A stretch of 64,000 bases of DNA from Cryptomeria japonica (GCF_030272615.1 NC_081415.1:108690406-108754405); one strand, 5' to 3'; positions 23,616-35,720 are shown, numbered from the stretch's first letter. Numbers and translations are program-made. The notes: generated by a model not told the origin, from the letters alone.

Positions 23616-24763
23616 AAATGGAGACGTGGAAAACTTCCCCATTGGTTCTTGAAACTCTGATCTTCTTTTGCCCATGTGTGTTCAAATGCGTTAATTCCCG
23701 CTCTTATGTTCACTAAAGATCCTTAGCATCCTATATGACTAGCTACATGATTTTTATAACTTCAAAAGCATCCCGAATAGAGCCTCACTGCCAGTAAGCC
23801 TTGAGAGCTCCGACAAGGTTATAGATTGTAATTTCTCAAATATTGCTCCATTGCCAGTAGGCGTCCATAGCCCTGATGGAGTTACTTGCATGTTCCCATA
23901 GTCAAGCTTAGCTCTTTTTCTTTCCTTTTTTTTTTTGCCTTGACTTGTAAGTAATGAAACCTACTTGAGTGTGATAATTATAGTGGCGTTGAAGTAGAAT
24001 TTTAGATTTTTCACTAGTCATATGATCAACTAGGTGTCTAGAATGAATTAGAGATCTTCTTAATGTGTGAGATATAGCAATTGATAGATTGTGGGTTAAC
24101 AAGTCTCAAATAGTGAAATCACTACCCAACCATAAGTAAAGCGTCATCACAGGGTAATGTTGAGAACGAATGACCTTAGAACCTCAAAAGACTTCATGTT
24201 CAAATATCTAAGAAAGGAAATGACCCTTGTTTTCCTTAGATGCAAATGAATGATAAACTTGGACAGTTACCTTGTTTTATTGATGCTTCTATATGAAAAT
24301 GTGGAAAGTTTAAGAATGCGATGCATCTAAAAAAGAAACTATATGTAATGCAGATGTTTTAAATGATATGATATGCAATGCGGAAAATAAAACCTAAACT
24401 AAACAACCCTTAGGTATAATATTTGTGTAGGTAGTTCATTGGTCTTTGTTTGAAGAGTCGGATAAAGATGTCTTTTTCAATAAGATATAAGGACTCAACA
24501 AGGTGTACATGTTCAAAATCTCCAATGTTGATTTTCTTATTTTTTGGATTCTATGGATCATCAGATGGAAAGCCAACTTTGGAACCCATGAATTCAGCTA
24601 TAGCCTTATCAGTTTCAAAGAAATCCAATTGTGGTATGTTCTCTTGCCCCCAGTCTTTCAAGTGTGGGTGTATGAGGAAAATTGATTCTAGTTCTGAAGT
24701 TGTGACATGAGCAGGTGTTATGCCTATTTTTATTGATGCACTTGAAGAGGATGATGAAGTCAA

Positions 24764-25932
24764 CTAGGTGTTGATCTCATTAACTGGTGTTATGATTATA
24801 CTTGAACAAGATGATGAAACAATTGTTGACAAGTTGTTTTGTGTAGTATGATCTGGATTGGTGATTTCATTAATAAGGGGTTCATGAACAACTTGTGTAG
24901 AGGTATTGGGATCACTAGGAGAAATGGCAAGTTCATTTGAGAGGGAATCTTGTGAGGAACATGGAGGACTATGACATGGAAATGAAGGGATGGAGGGACC
25001 TTGATCAGGATTTGGAGAAATAATGGGATCTTGTTTAGGATGTGAAGGTAAAGGTGTGATTTGATCTTGGTTTGTAAAGGGATTATTAGGGAGGATGGAA
25101 GGGATGTCTTGATCTTGTTTAGGAGGTGGATGTTTGATGGGACTTGAAATGACACTTTTTTCTTGAGATGGAAGGGTTTGATTATGAATGGAATAGAAAA
25201 GAGTGAGGGGATCATCATAAGATTCTTGGTTGGTGGGATCTTGATAAAAAATTGGGTAGGATGGAAGTGGTTGTTCTTGATCTTTATTTGTTTTAGGACT
25301 CATTTCTTTTGATTTTGGATCATCATCTTGACACGGGGAAGGAGTTTGGATATTCATGGGAGATTCTTGGAATGTTTCAACCTTTTGAGTACGATTTTGT
25401 GTGAAAGAGGTTGATTTTGGTTGAAAAAGGTTTGATTTTGGTTGAAAGAGGTTTGAATGTTGGATTGATGTGAATTTTGATTTGGACTTTGGTTGAAAGG
25501 GGTGCAATTTTGGTTGAAAGAGGTACTTTAAATGTTGGGTTGATGTGAATTTTGTTTTGGATTTTGGTTGAATAGGGTTTGATTTTGGTTGAAAGAGGTT
25601 TGAATGTTGGGTTGGTGTGAATTTTGATTTGGACTGTGGTTGAATAGGCTTTGATTTTGGTTGAAAGAGGTTTGATTGTTGGGTTGATGTGATTGGTATG
25701 ATTGATATAGTGGGTTTAAAGAAAAAGAAGGTTTACATGACTCTAATGTTGGTTGAACTGAGGTAGGAACGATTTTGTTGAAGAATGAAGGTTGACATGT
25801 TTGAATGGTCTCACAAGAAGAAGAAGGTTGGCCTGATACTGATCCCCTCATGGCTATCACTTCTCTCATCATGTTTTCTAACCAGCCCCTATGGTTGTCA
25901 GGACTAGCCATGTCTATCACTTGTTGTTGCAA
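24764..25932 (-). pseudogene. Family B internal Gln/Pro/Asn-rich frame, broken once
   Basis: Two adjoining open frames on the minus strand (25932-25528 and 25507-24764). The first opens near MQQQVIDMASPDNHRGWLEN and contains diverged repeats of HQPNIQTSFNQNQTLFNQN. The second is rich in Pro, Ser and Gln (PSQEKSV, PSILPNNPFTNQDQ). There is no zinc knuckle, protease or RT motif. The position in the 3' half of a non-autonomous element suggests a relic of the element's structural protein, but I cannot assign a function. The nested Copia inserted about 0.5 kb upstream of it. Confidence 0.4.
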
Positions 25933-26302
25933 TGTTTTGATTTGTTGAGCTAATATTTCTATGGATGGCGATGGAATAGGAATGGAAGGGATGAATCATC
26001 CACCTTCCCTAAGAAATGTATAATGCCAATCCATGATGTTTTCTTGTTTGGTTTGGACCTAGGATCACAACATGTAAGATGTTTTCTCTATTTCTCTGGA
26101 TGTGACAATGTTTGATTGATCTTGACCAACTTGTTTGAGTTGAGGTTGAGTTTGATTTATCCTCTGATTGTGATTTGGATGTTTGGGGTATGACTTTCTA
26201 GGATGATTATGCAATTGATGATGAACTAAGATAGACATATATGAGGTCTAGATGATGACACATATGATAATGTAGGACTATGTAACCAATATGGATGACA
26301 AT

Positions 26303-26460
26303 GCAAAAGACTTAGGATGATAATGAGGACGTAAGTGGGACTATGCAAAAGACTTTAGGATGATAATGAGGATGTAAGTGGGACTATGAAAAAGATGTAG
26401 GACGATAATGAGGACGTAAGTGGGACTATGCAAAAGACGTAGGATGATAATGAGGACGTC
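26303..26460 (+). repeat. 42-43 bp tandem repeat, four units
   Basis: Units start at 26303, 26345, 26388 and 26430 and share AGGATGATAATGAGGACGTA and GTGGGACTAT. The nested Copia inserted at the end of the fourth unit. A GCAAAAGAC stretch like the unit start reappears beyond its far end near 35732. Confidence 0.9.
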
Positions 26461-26465
26461 ATTGG

Positions 26466-26955
26466 TGTTGGTGTAAATAATTATTCATCATGGATATTAT
26501 TACACTTACTTAAGTTTACTTAGGAAATGTATTTCATAGTAGTTTGGATATGAGACACTTGGGTGTTTGTGCCATATTGGGATAGTGTGTGTAGGAGAAA
26601 TTCCACCTTTTATGGTGTTGATCTTGTTATTACACTATCATGTCCACTTATTGTGGAGTGATAATTCCACCTTCGGTGGGTGATCCACCTCATGTGGAAT
26701 ATTATATTATTTCTCCTACCTACCCACACCTATTTCCTACCTACCCTTGTTTCTCATTGAGCCACATGTCATATTTGTGTGCTCATACATCCATATGGCC
26801 TTGCCTATATAAGCAGGCCTTTATTCATTGTATGTAACTATTGAATCATTATTATTGATCATTTTCTATTGATGAGAATACAGTTTATTCTTGTCCTATA
26901 TTGTGTCTCTATTTTGTACATTTCATTGAGCTCTTGATCTTGGCAAAATCTAACA
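26466..26955 (+). repeat. 5' LTR of Copia-like copy 1
   Basis: TG...CA, 490 bp, with a TATATAA box at 26806-26812 in CTATATAAGCAGG. Confidence 0.95.
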
Positions 26956-26969
26956 TGGTATCAAAGCAT
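26956..26969 (+). other. Primer-binding site (initiator-Met tRNA type)
   Basis: TGGTATCAAAGCAT directly after the LTR. TGGTATCAGAGC is the well-known complement of the plant initiator-Met tRNA 3' end. Copy 2 keeps that exact form. Confidence 0.9.
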
Positions 26970-27269
26970 TGGGGCTTCATTGATTCATCTTGAAGAGGCA
27001 TTATTGTGACGTCAAGAGGCAGATCTGAGGAGCAGCATTTTTTGGAGGTGTCCTAGACTAGATCCGACCTCGCCATTGCGTCCAGAAGGCCATTTCCATG
27101 AATTTTGGTTATAAAGTTGGCCTATTTTGGTGAGAAAATTTTTTTTCTCCAATTTTGCTTGTATCGTATGGATTTTCAAATTTTTAATTCATTTCTCGAA
27201 AAAAAAAATTTAATTTTCGAAAAAAAAAATTTTCAGAAAAAAAAATCAATCAAGAAGTTTTTGGGGGGT

Positions 27270-27830
27270 TCGCAGACCCCCCCCGTGACCTGCCGTACCT
27301 GCAGGTTTGCAGGTCTGTTCCCGCCGCGTACCGGTTTGCAGCACCGACAGCCGGTGCCTTGTTTCCCGCACCACTGCCAGACGCTGCACTATCCATGCCG
27401 CCGCCGAGATGACCCGCCACCGCCGCCTTGCATCTCCCACCGTGCCTCTGCCCGCCGCCGCCCGAGCGCCCGTCCTGCCAAGTCCTCCCGGCTCCGCACA
27501 GGTTCGGCCGCCGCCACCTCGCTCCACAAGCCGACCCCTCAGCTTCGGTGCCTCACTCCCTGGCGGTCAACCTAAACCGGAGGATCGCGCCCGCCATGTG
27601 GCAGGTGGCCACTGGCCCGCGGGTACACCCATACATGCAGACAGTCGAGTCATCTACCACACAGACCTGCCCAGTTAGCTTTTCCGTATGCACTGCATAG
27701 TATCCAGTCAGCAAATCCGTAAAGTACGGACTGCACAATCATCTGGCCACGTCATCCGTCCGTACAATATGGACGCCCAGTCGGTAGAGGGCGAAGTTTT
27801 TGCGATAGTCATACGGTCGTCAAATTTAAC
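27270..27830 (+). other. GC-rich, CpG-rich leader segment
   Basis: Sharply GC-rich against AT-rich surroundings (GCCGCCGCC words). The reading frames through it are Pro/Arg-rich on all strands, the usual effect of GC-rich DNA, so I call none of them genes. The corresponding leader of copy 2 (49060-49750) is also GC-rich but diverged. 27730-27830 and 49640-49745 still align. Confidence 0.6.
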
Positions 27831-28501
27831 CCAGTGACTTGCTAATATCAGCGCCATGTTAGCATTTTTCAAAATTTGGCAGGCCCCTCTCATTGAGTTT
27901 TTTGATTTTGCAGTTCAACTTCAAATGGCCATAACTTGCTCATTTTTGCTCCTTTTTGGGTGCAATTTTTTTTGAAATGGGCTAGAATTTCATGCTCTCC
28001 GTAGTGGTGAAGAAATTATTTGATTTTGATGCATGGATTTTTTAGAAAATGCAGTTTTTGGTGACTGTACCTGAGTAATCCCAGTTTTTGCAACTTCAGA
28101 GGCTTCGTTTGGGGTCATCCAACCTCCTTTTTAGGTGCCGTTTTTTTTTTGAAAGTGCGTATTTTTTCATCTACTTTCACATGATGCTATCAGATTGATG
28201 CCATTGTAAGTAGAAATTGTACTTTCAGATCTTGGCCATTTTTGGCTCTCTTGGTACTTGTATATTTGCTTGAATCTCAGTTAGATTCATTGCACTATTG
28301 ATTGAAGTCTCTTGTATCTCATTTGAGAAGTTGTAAAATTTGCATCATAAGTCCACTTTGCCTTGTTTTGCAAGTGGCTCATTGTAATCGCACTATGTAT
28401 AAAGTGCCAAAATCATCACTTTTGGGGGGGTACTTTGATTGATTGAATTTGGGGGGGTGTCTCTTGTGCTCTTTTTCACTTGTGTTCTTTCTTTTTCTGC
28501 T

Positions 28502-30781
28502 ATGGGTTCTTCTAAATTTCCTCTCTTAACTCCACATAACTATGCTACTTGGAAAATTGATGCATGGAGTAAACTTATGGAAAAAGGACTCACTCATTAC
28601 ATTGATGGAACTATTGTTGCTCCAACTGATCCTAAGGTTGATCCAGTTGGTCACTTAGATTGGCTCACTAAAAATATCATGGCAATTGGTACCTTAAGAA
28701 TGTATGTATCAAACGATCTCATTTTTCATATTGAGAAATGCACTCTAATCAAGGATGCTTGGCAAAAGTTTCAAGACTTGTATGGTCAAGTTGATGAGAT
28801 TAGGGGATATCAAATTGATAGTGATCTCACCATGTTAGATCCCAAGAACTTTGATACTATACAAGATTATGTCACTAAGGCAAATGAGTTGAGGGCACAA
28901 CTCAAAGATTGTGGCATTGATAAAAAAGATACTCAATTGATATTCAACTTGATAGGGAAGCTTCCACAAGAATATGCAGCATTTGTTTCTAGTTTCCAAA
29001 CCCATAGGATGACAATGGGTTCAAGCTACAAAATGCCTACATTTGATGCTTTCAATGAAATGTTGATGATGGAACAAACTAAGTTGATAAGCATGGGCAT
29101 TCTTAAGGCTTCTAAGTCTCAAGCATTAGTGGCAAATCAAGGGAACAAAGGAAATCAAGGAAAGGACAACTCAAACAAGAAGAAATGGCAATCAAAGCCT
29201 AAGGAAAAAGCACCATCTTCTCCACAACAAGGAGATTCATTCTCTTCCAAGAGAGATAATTCACCAAAGAGAGAGAGACCTACTTGTGCTTATTGTAAAA
29301 AGATTGGTCATGAGGAGCATCGTTGCCATTCTAAGAAGATTGATGAGCTCACACATATCATCAAAAAGCATAACATTGATTTGCCTAAAGTCTACAAGAA
29401 GGATGATTCATCAACTTCCACTTCCTCACATTCAAAAGGAAAAGGGAAAGCATTCATGGCTTCTACAAGTGAGAAGATTCACTCTTTTGGAACAAGAAAA
29501 GGAAAAGCTCTATGTGCTACAACAAATCATAATTCAGAGAGATGGCTTCTAGATTTAGGGGCTTCTCATCATATGGAATCTTCACAGTCTATGTTCTCTA
29601 CATTTGAGCTTTGCACCATGCCACAGATTTTGATGGGCAATCATACATACATGGATGTGATTGGGAAAGGATCTATTGACATTGGGGATAACTCCTTCAA
29701 TGATGTGTTGTGTGTACCCCACTTGACAAACAATCTCCTTTCTATCTATCAAATCACACATGGCGCAACTAAGAGAGTTGTGGAATTCACACCTGACTCA
29801 GTTTTCATTAGAGACTTGGAGACTAGAGCTATCATTGCAACTGGGGTGGTTGATCATGCATCTCAGTTATACTCCTTTTCAGATTTTGTTGATGATGATG
29901 ATTTCACATTTGATGATTCTACACATGATGATCACACTTATTGTGATGGTTCAGATTTTGAGGAGAAATTTGGACACTTGAACATGGGGATTCTCACATG
30001 TAACCCCATTCTTGAGTCTTGTATTTCATCTCCTCATATTGATATCACATCACCTATTGCACCTAATGATGCAGATAGTGCGACAGTTTTGCCTTCATGT
30101 GATTCAGTGCAGCAGAATATTCATTGTCTTCTAGCTTCAGATTCATGGGATGATTACTTGACAGATATTACAGGTTTGTTTGTGGAATCCTACATTGTAG
30201 ATTTGGGAGACATCATTGATGACATTCATCTTCTCTTTGATGAAGATGATCCTTCTTTGATTGTTGCGAGGGAACACTCTGACCCTCTTGTTCATTCTCT
30301 ACATGATCATTCTTTCGAGGTTGACATGATTGTGGATACTTATGTACAGCAGTTGGAGGAGGTCTCTTTATTTTTTGAGGAGACATGTGAATCTTTGGGA
30401 CATGTTCTACATCCATCTCCACTAGATCTTGGAGTGCCTTTTTCAGTAGTGTGGCATAGTTTACCACCTTTGGAAGGGGTATCTTTCAGCATCGACATGG
30501 GGACACTTGAGCAGTTTTCAGAGATTCCCTTCATCATGAGTTTTCTTCATACATCTTCCCTTCATGATTGGGGAGACTTCATGGATACACCTTTGGTTTT
30601 GTTTCTTCCTAAGGGGAGGAATGTTGTTCGACGTTCGTGGAGCAGTTTCTTCATACATCGAGCTTCTTCCATTGGTGCAAATTCTACATTGAGGGGGGGT
30701 CACAGTTTGACTTCTCTTCTTCTCTCATATGGGGGGGACTTTTTCCTCACATGGGGTTTTGTTCCTCACATTCTTCTTTGA
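28502..30781 (+). CDS. Gag-protease-like polyprotein with novel acidic C-terminal region (non-autonomous Copia)
   Basis: 759 codons. I chose the ATG at 28502 (MGSSKFPLLTPHNYATWK) because copy 2 has the same start and no upstream ATG; an in-frame ATG exists at 28439. Residues 1-220 resemble Copia Gag (NYATWK near the N-terminus, then a UBN2-like region with LIKDAWQKFQDLYG). A CX2CX4HX4C zinc knuckle lies at residues 262-275. The segment RWLLDLGASHH (Asp351) matches the retroviral-type protease start, but the usual DSG is DLG here. A stretch like a GAG-pre-integrase domain follows (FGHLNMGIL). The last 280 or so residues are acidic, rich in Asp, Ser, His and Leu, and resemble no pol domain I know. 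They are conserved in copy 2. Intact frame, probably translated if transcribed. Confidence 0.85.
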   Translation: MGSSKFPLLTPHNYATWKIDAWSKLMEKGLTHYIDGTIVAPTDPKVDPVGHLDWLTKNIMAIGTLRMYVSNDLIFHIEKCTLIKDAWQKFQDLYGQVDEIRGYQIDSDLTMLDPKNFDTIQDYVTKANELRAQLKDCGIDKKDTQLIFNLIGKLPQEYAAFVSSFQTHRMTMGSSYKMPTFDAFNEMLMMEQTKLISMGILKASKSQALVANQGNKGNQGKDNSNKKKWQSKPKEKAPSSPQQGDSFSSKRDNSPKRERPTCAYCKKIGHEEHRCHSKKIDELTHIIKKHNIDLPKVYKKDDSSTSTSSHSKGKGKAFMASTSEKIHSFGTRKGKALCATTNHNSERWLLDLGASHHMESSQSMFSTFELCTMPQILMGNHTYMDVIGKGSIDIGDNSFNDVLCVPHLTNNLLSIYQITHGATKRVVEFTPDSVFIRDLETRAIIATGVVDHASQLYSFSDFVDDDDFTFDDSTHDDHTYCDGSDFEEKFGHLNMGILTCNPILESCISSPHIDITSPIAPNDADSATVLPSCDSVQQNIHCLLASDSWDDYLTDITGLFVESYIVDLGDIIDDIHLLFDEDDPSLIVAREHSDPLVHSLHDHSFEVDMIVDTYVQQLEEVSLFFEETCESLGHVLHPSPLDLGVPFSVVWHSLPPLEGVSFSIDMGTLEQFSEIPFIMSFLHTSSLHDWGDFMDTPLVLFLPKGRNVVRRSWSSFFIHRASSIGANSTLRGGHSLTSLLLSYGGDFFLTWGFVPHILL

Positions 30782-30907
30782 GAGTTTTTGTATAGCTTTC
30801 ATCTCTCTTTTGGGGGAGGGTTTTTTCCCATTGGGTTTTTCTCTCTTTCCCCACTTTGTGAGAGATTTCATTGCATTGGTTTGCATGCATTTGCATTTGT
30901 TCATGGG

Positions 30908-33900
30908 TGTAATGCCCCACCAGGAAACCCCGAAGGGATTAAGCCATAACACAAGAATAGAGTGCAAATTTTTTTTTATTTTTTATTTTTAAAGTTACAA
31001 CACATAAGATGCAACAAGATATCAAAGATTCAGATTACATAGCGGAAGACTTCAACTAACACCTAAAGAGTTTCCCAACGAGATTACTTAAATTTCACAA
31101 TTCACTTAACTCACACAATTAAACCAATAAACTGAATATCTTAATAACGAGATAATTCATAATCAGGATAATTTCTTTCAGAAGATGGAAATATAAATCA
31201 CAAGCAAGGATTCATCCATAGATCCATTCATAATTTCCATTCAAGCTTTTCATTTAAATTAACAAGCCATACAACTAATATTCTAACATACTAGAATTTC
31301 ATCATAAACATATGAGATCTTTCCAAGCATATTTAAATTCCTTAACAACAACTGAGTATAATTCATTACTCTAAGTTACATTCTTTTCATATACCAACTT
31401 ATTGCATTTTAAAAGACGATTGCATACTAGCATCTACGATAATCTCATCTAAAACACTTACGCATTTGATCAACATGGCATTCAATAAAGAACTGAATAT
31501 AAGCATTTATAGTTAATTCCATTTATCCACTTAACCATTCTAACATAAGCTAAACATACATGATAAAGCTGAATAAAGGAACATAAGAGAATACATCACA
31601 TGACACCATAATGATCTCGGAGTTCACCCCTAAAGGGCTACATCTCCGGGTCTGCTCAACTGCAAGACCCCTCTGATAAATAATAAAGTTAAGAATACAA
31701 GAGGTTACACCATACGATCCAGCCATCAAGGCGATACATAAACAATATACAAGCGACCGCACCGGTCGATTAATACATAAACGATCCTTAAAAAGAATAG
31801 GATCCAGCTGAACATAATCAAGCTAAAAACATAAGTCCAGAAGAGCATCCACAAGATTGAGCCAATCGCCACCCAAGGTCTAACATGAAACCGACACTCA
31901 CAAGGGCAGAGACAAAGGGACGACTCACGAAGGTACTCAAAACAGGACAAAACGACAACACACTAGCGAATGTAGGGACAAGTGTCATCACACAACCTGG
32001 TATGGTTACCATGGCAAGTCTTCATAGGTCCCGGCCCCATACACTGGGTTACCCAGGCAACCTAATCCGAGCTTCCGGCCCATCCAAGCCTCATGTGGAC
32101 CCACACATCCTCTCGTGAAGACAAGGATGGTAGTTTGCCATTTCAGGCCTTCTCACAGCATGTCGAATCTATGATAGCACTCGTCTCATGTGTGAGGCAC
32201 ATTAATCTTATTTAGAGATTACATTCTAATCTACTTAGGTTATCACTTATTAGACTCACTTTCGACGGGTTACCCAGCAGCCACTTTGGGCGCGGCCCCC
32301 AATCGAAAGCCACTTTCCCATACGACACTAGACTATACTCGGACGAACTCAAAACCAAGGAATACACATGGTCTGACAAACGGAGTTCAAGAAGGGATAC
32401 ACAATCATCAGGTCATACATGACTCAAAAGTAATCACTTACTGACGGTACTCTAACTAGAGACCCGACCAACAACGGTCAACCACAATTATCATTCGACT
32501 CACACACAAGGAGGATAAGATCATAACGACACTACCACAATCCAATAGTCAACTCGGAATCGAGGACTGAAACAGGTACCCCAAGTCAATCCATATGACA
32601 GGGTCCTACTAAACAAAGCAAAACATGCCATTTCATAATTAAAGGCGAATACAGAAATTAAACTCGCAAGGCAATAATCAGAAAAGACAATATTTCCTCA
32701 AATTGATTTAATCATTACAAGTCGATCAAGTTTTCTACAAGATCTAAATCAGCTTACAACACCTACCTCATCTAGGGATAAGTTATTCTTGGTTTTCTAA
32801 CTCCTAAGGTTCAAAGCATCGAACAGGCAAATAAAGCCATAATGAGTTTCTAAACCAAATTCATATTAATAAAACTCAGACAACCATTAACCAACTAAAA
32901 TAAGGTATTTAATCTCCAATAGAACATCATTAACATACTGGGCTAAAACCGACCTCTACAGTTTCGCATTTTCAAACCCAGATGCATAATACGAATCATG
33001 GAAATGTAATTATAAAAAGAGAGTCTAAAAGGAGATGATCATTTCCAAAAGCACATCGTTTCAATTCCTAATGACCCTTGGTTAAATAACCGTTTCTAAT
33101 ATCTCCAAATGACTAATAACATTAAAATCTTCAACAATATATTTATATGGAAAATAAGTACGTTTAAACTCAAAAGGATTTTTCCAATATCACAATATTT
33201 GATCTACCCCACATATTCACAACTTGATATTAAACCTTACATCAGAATCTACATTACATAGTATTAAAAACGTTATATATATTTTTTTGAGTTAAAAAAA
33301 ATACATAAAAAAAAACATCTTTCATTAAAAAAAATGATACTTATAACATATGCATTTTTTTTTTAAATTACTAAAAAAAATACATTAAAAAAAATGATTT
33401 TTAAAAAGAACTACGTTTTAAACAAAGTAAACGCATTTTAAAAAGATGGAGGCGAGCTGGGAAGGGCCGTGCAATAACCCTAGCCGCAGCAAGGTGAAGG
33501 CACGCGGGCGGCGCCCACGGTGGTGCCCGCAGGTGCCGCGGCGCCCTGCGACCACCGCGGCCCCTACGGCCACCGCCATGGGCCGCAGCCCCAAACACTC
33601 TGCGAGCACGAAGTGAGGGAATGGGGGAGGAAGTGGGGGGACGCGCGGGGGAGGGGTGGGGAGCGGGTGGAGCTCCGCTCCCCGCTCTCCCAAACCCCGA
33701 CCCACCGTGAAACACACACACGCCCAATTCGGGTTTAACTAAATTTTTTCGCCCAGTCCGACATAAATAAAAACGCCCAGCTCGAAAACAAAGCATTAAA
33801 ATCCTCTTCGAACACACAGTTCGATAATAAAAAAAAATAAATGTTTTCATTTTCCTTTTAAACACAGTCCGAACTTTCAAAACAAAAACGCCCAAATGAA

Positions 33901-35131
33901 CCGAATAAATTTCGGTTGAATATAAGTTTGATTTAGAAGAACTAGGTTTTGGTACCACATTTTCTTTGATAATTTTCATTCTCCAAACACAATGGGATTC
34001 CAAAACACCCAAACAGCATTAATGAATATCAAAACCTCAGATAAATCTCCAGCCAAACTCAAATGGCCAAACAAGGAACTATTTTATTTTGAAACCAAAT
34101 GGTTAACCAGATCCTACCTGATCTCGCATTCCTGGCAAGATCTGTCGAAAAGTCCAAATCTCCAGCTCCCAAATCCTTCCTTCTCCATCCAAAATCCTCC
34201 AATTTCATCTCCAAAATCTTTCTCAACCAAAAATCCTCCAAAAATGTCCCTCCTCTCCAAATCCCCAAATTTGGGTTATATGGAAGAGTTGACCCAAAAA
34301 TTCCATTTTTGGAATTTAAAATTTTTATTTAAAAATAATTCCCCAAATATAATCCTTTTTAACTATTACTACAAATTAACTTGCTTTCCAATTCAAAATC
34401 AATTTTCCACATTTAACCTTTCAGATTTAATAATCCAATAGAATACAATTAACTCTATGGCGATAAAATATAGAACTTTCTTTTTCAACAGCATATATAA
34501 AATGCATTAAATATTCGAAAACAGTCATTAATTCAAATTTACTTCCAATTTAAAATAGGCAATTCATTAACAACGAAAATCGCATAACGAATACCCGATT
34601 AATTTAATCCATTAATCTCTAATGCACAAACACATATATTTAATTCAAGTAATTACTAAGGACTAATTAACCAATTTAACCAAACACACCAAGCACGCAA
34701 AACGAGAAGGTCAACCAAACAGACGACTCGCAAACCCAAACAAAAAGGGATTACCGACGACGACTGGCGATGCTCACTAGAGCACGACTAAGGTCAACCA
34801 GGGTCTTACGACCACCTAATCCAACTGTAAGGATTAAAAGGCACACTCAAACCTGCAATCCAGGTGAAGACGAACCTCGCACTCATGCGACTTCGTACCT
34901 GAAATCTCCTGCAACCAAAGATCATACATGCATACATATATAATAACTTAATGAAAGCGTTAGCTTGATAATAATACCACGAGATAGGTACACTAACAAC
35001 TTGCATACAACTAGAGTGAAACCACATCAATAGCTATGCATTAAATCAAACATCTGACTATAACATAATATTACGATAAACTAATCAAGATTAAGCCAAG
35101 GTTAGAAATAGATTAGGGCAGGGGTACTACA
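30908..35131. mobile_element. 4.2 kb TG...CA insertion without genes, probable solo LTR or large derivative
   Basis: Starts TGTAATGCCCC and ends GGGGTACTACA, with ATGGG duplicated on both sides (30903-30907 and 35132-35136). The ends are near-inverted (TGTARTRCCCC), as for LTR-integrase substrates. I find no pol motif, no second internal LTR copy and no PBS, so a very long solo LTR is the simplest reading. A gene-free large derivative is the alternative. Orientation is uncertain. It sits inside the Copia-like element just upstream of its 3' end. Confidence 0.7.
33440..33715. other. GC-rich island within the 4.2 kb insertion
   Basis: Abrupt GC-rich stretch (GGCGGCGCCC, GGGGGAGGGG words) in AT-rich DNA. 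The 203-codon minus-strand frame at 33401-34012 owes its Arg/Pro/Ala-rich part to composition and is not supported as a gene. A promoter-proximal or transcribed leader part of the LTR is possible. Confidence 0.5.
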
Positions 35132-35220
35132 ATGGGTACCTAACATGGCCTCATAGTCGGGACCCATCTTGCATTGCTTAGTTGCATTGTAGACTTAAGT
35201 GCATTCCCCTAAGTTGCACT

Positions 35221-35230
35221 TAAGGGGGGG
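35221..35230 (+). other. Polypurine tract of Copia-like copy 1
   Basis: TAAGGGGGGG abuts the 3' LTR start. Confidence 0.9.
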
Positions 35231-35720
35231 TGTTGGTGTAAATAATTATTCATCATGGATATTATTACACTTACTTAAGTTTACTTAGGAAATGCATTTC
35301 ATAGTAGTTTGGATATGAGACACTTGGGTGTTTGTGCCATATTGGGATAGTGTGTGTAGGAGAAATTCCACCTTTTATGGTGTTGATCTTGTTATTACAC
35401 TATCATATCCACTTATTGTGGAGTGATAATTCCACCTTTGGTGGGTGATCCACCTCATGTGGAATATTATATTATTTCTCCTACCTACCCACACCTATTT
35501 CCTACCTACCCTTGTTTCTGATTGACCCACATGTCATATTTGTGTGCTCATACATCCATATGGCCTTGCCTATATAAGCAGGCCTCTATTCATTGTATGT
35601 AACTATTGAATCATTATTATTGATCATTTTCTATTGATGAGAATACAGTTTATTCTTGTCCTATATTGTGTCTCTATTTTGTACATTTCATTGAGCTCTT
35701 GATCTTGGTAAAATCTAACA
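35231..35720 (+). repeat. 3' LTR of Copia-like copy 1
   Basis: 490 bp, same ends as the 5' LTR with about seven substitutions. Followed by ATTCG, the probable target-site copy. Confidence 0.95.

Larger units (their letters stand above)
26466..35720 (+). mobile_element. Copia-like non-autonomous element, copy 1 (young)
   Basis: Two 490 bp LTRs starting TGTTGGTG and ending TCTAACA differ at about seven positions (roughly 1.4%). A PBS follows the first and a polypurine tract precedes the second. Flanks ATTGG and ATTCG are a probable 5 bp target duplication with one change. The single long frame encodes Gag and a protease-like segment but no integrase, RT or RNase H. Only about 225 bp of element DNA lies between that frame and the 3' LTR once the nested 30908-35131 insertion is set aside. 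The low LTR divergence makes this one of the youngest insertions in the window. Confidence 0.9.

Noticed and set aside
27105-27700. Overlapping open frames of 90-156 codons in the Copia-like leader
   Set aside because: GC-rich composition removes stops on all frames. The translations are Pro/Arg/Ala-rich and are not conserved in copy 2.
28439-28501. Upstream start adding 21 residues with a hydrophobic stretch (possible signal peptide) to the Copia-like Gag
   Set aside because: Copy 2 lacks this ATG, and Copia Gag begins at the NYATWK-type N-terminus. The ATG at 28502 is shared.
33401-34012. 203-codon minus-strand open frame in the 4.2 kb insertion
   Set aside because: The middle is a GC-rich composition effect, the ends are low complexity, and a plus-strand frame overlaps it equally well. 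No domain.
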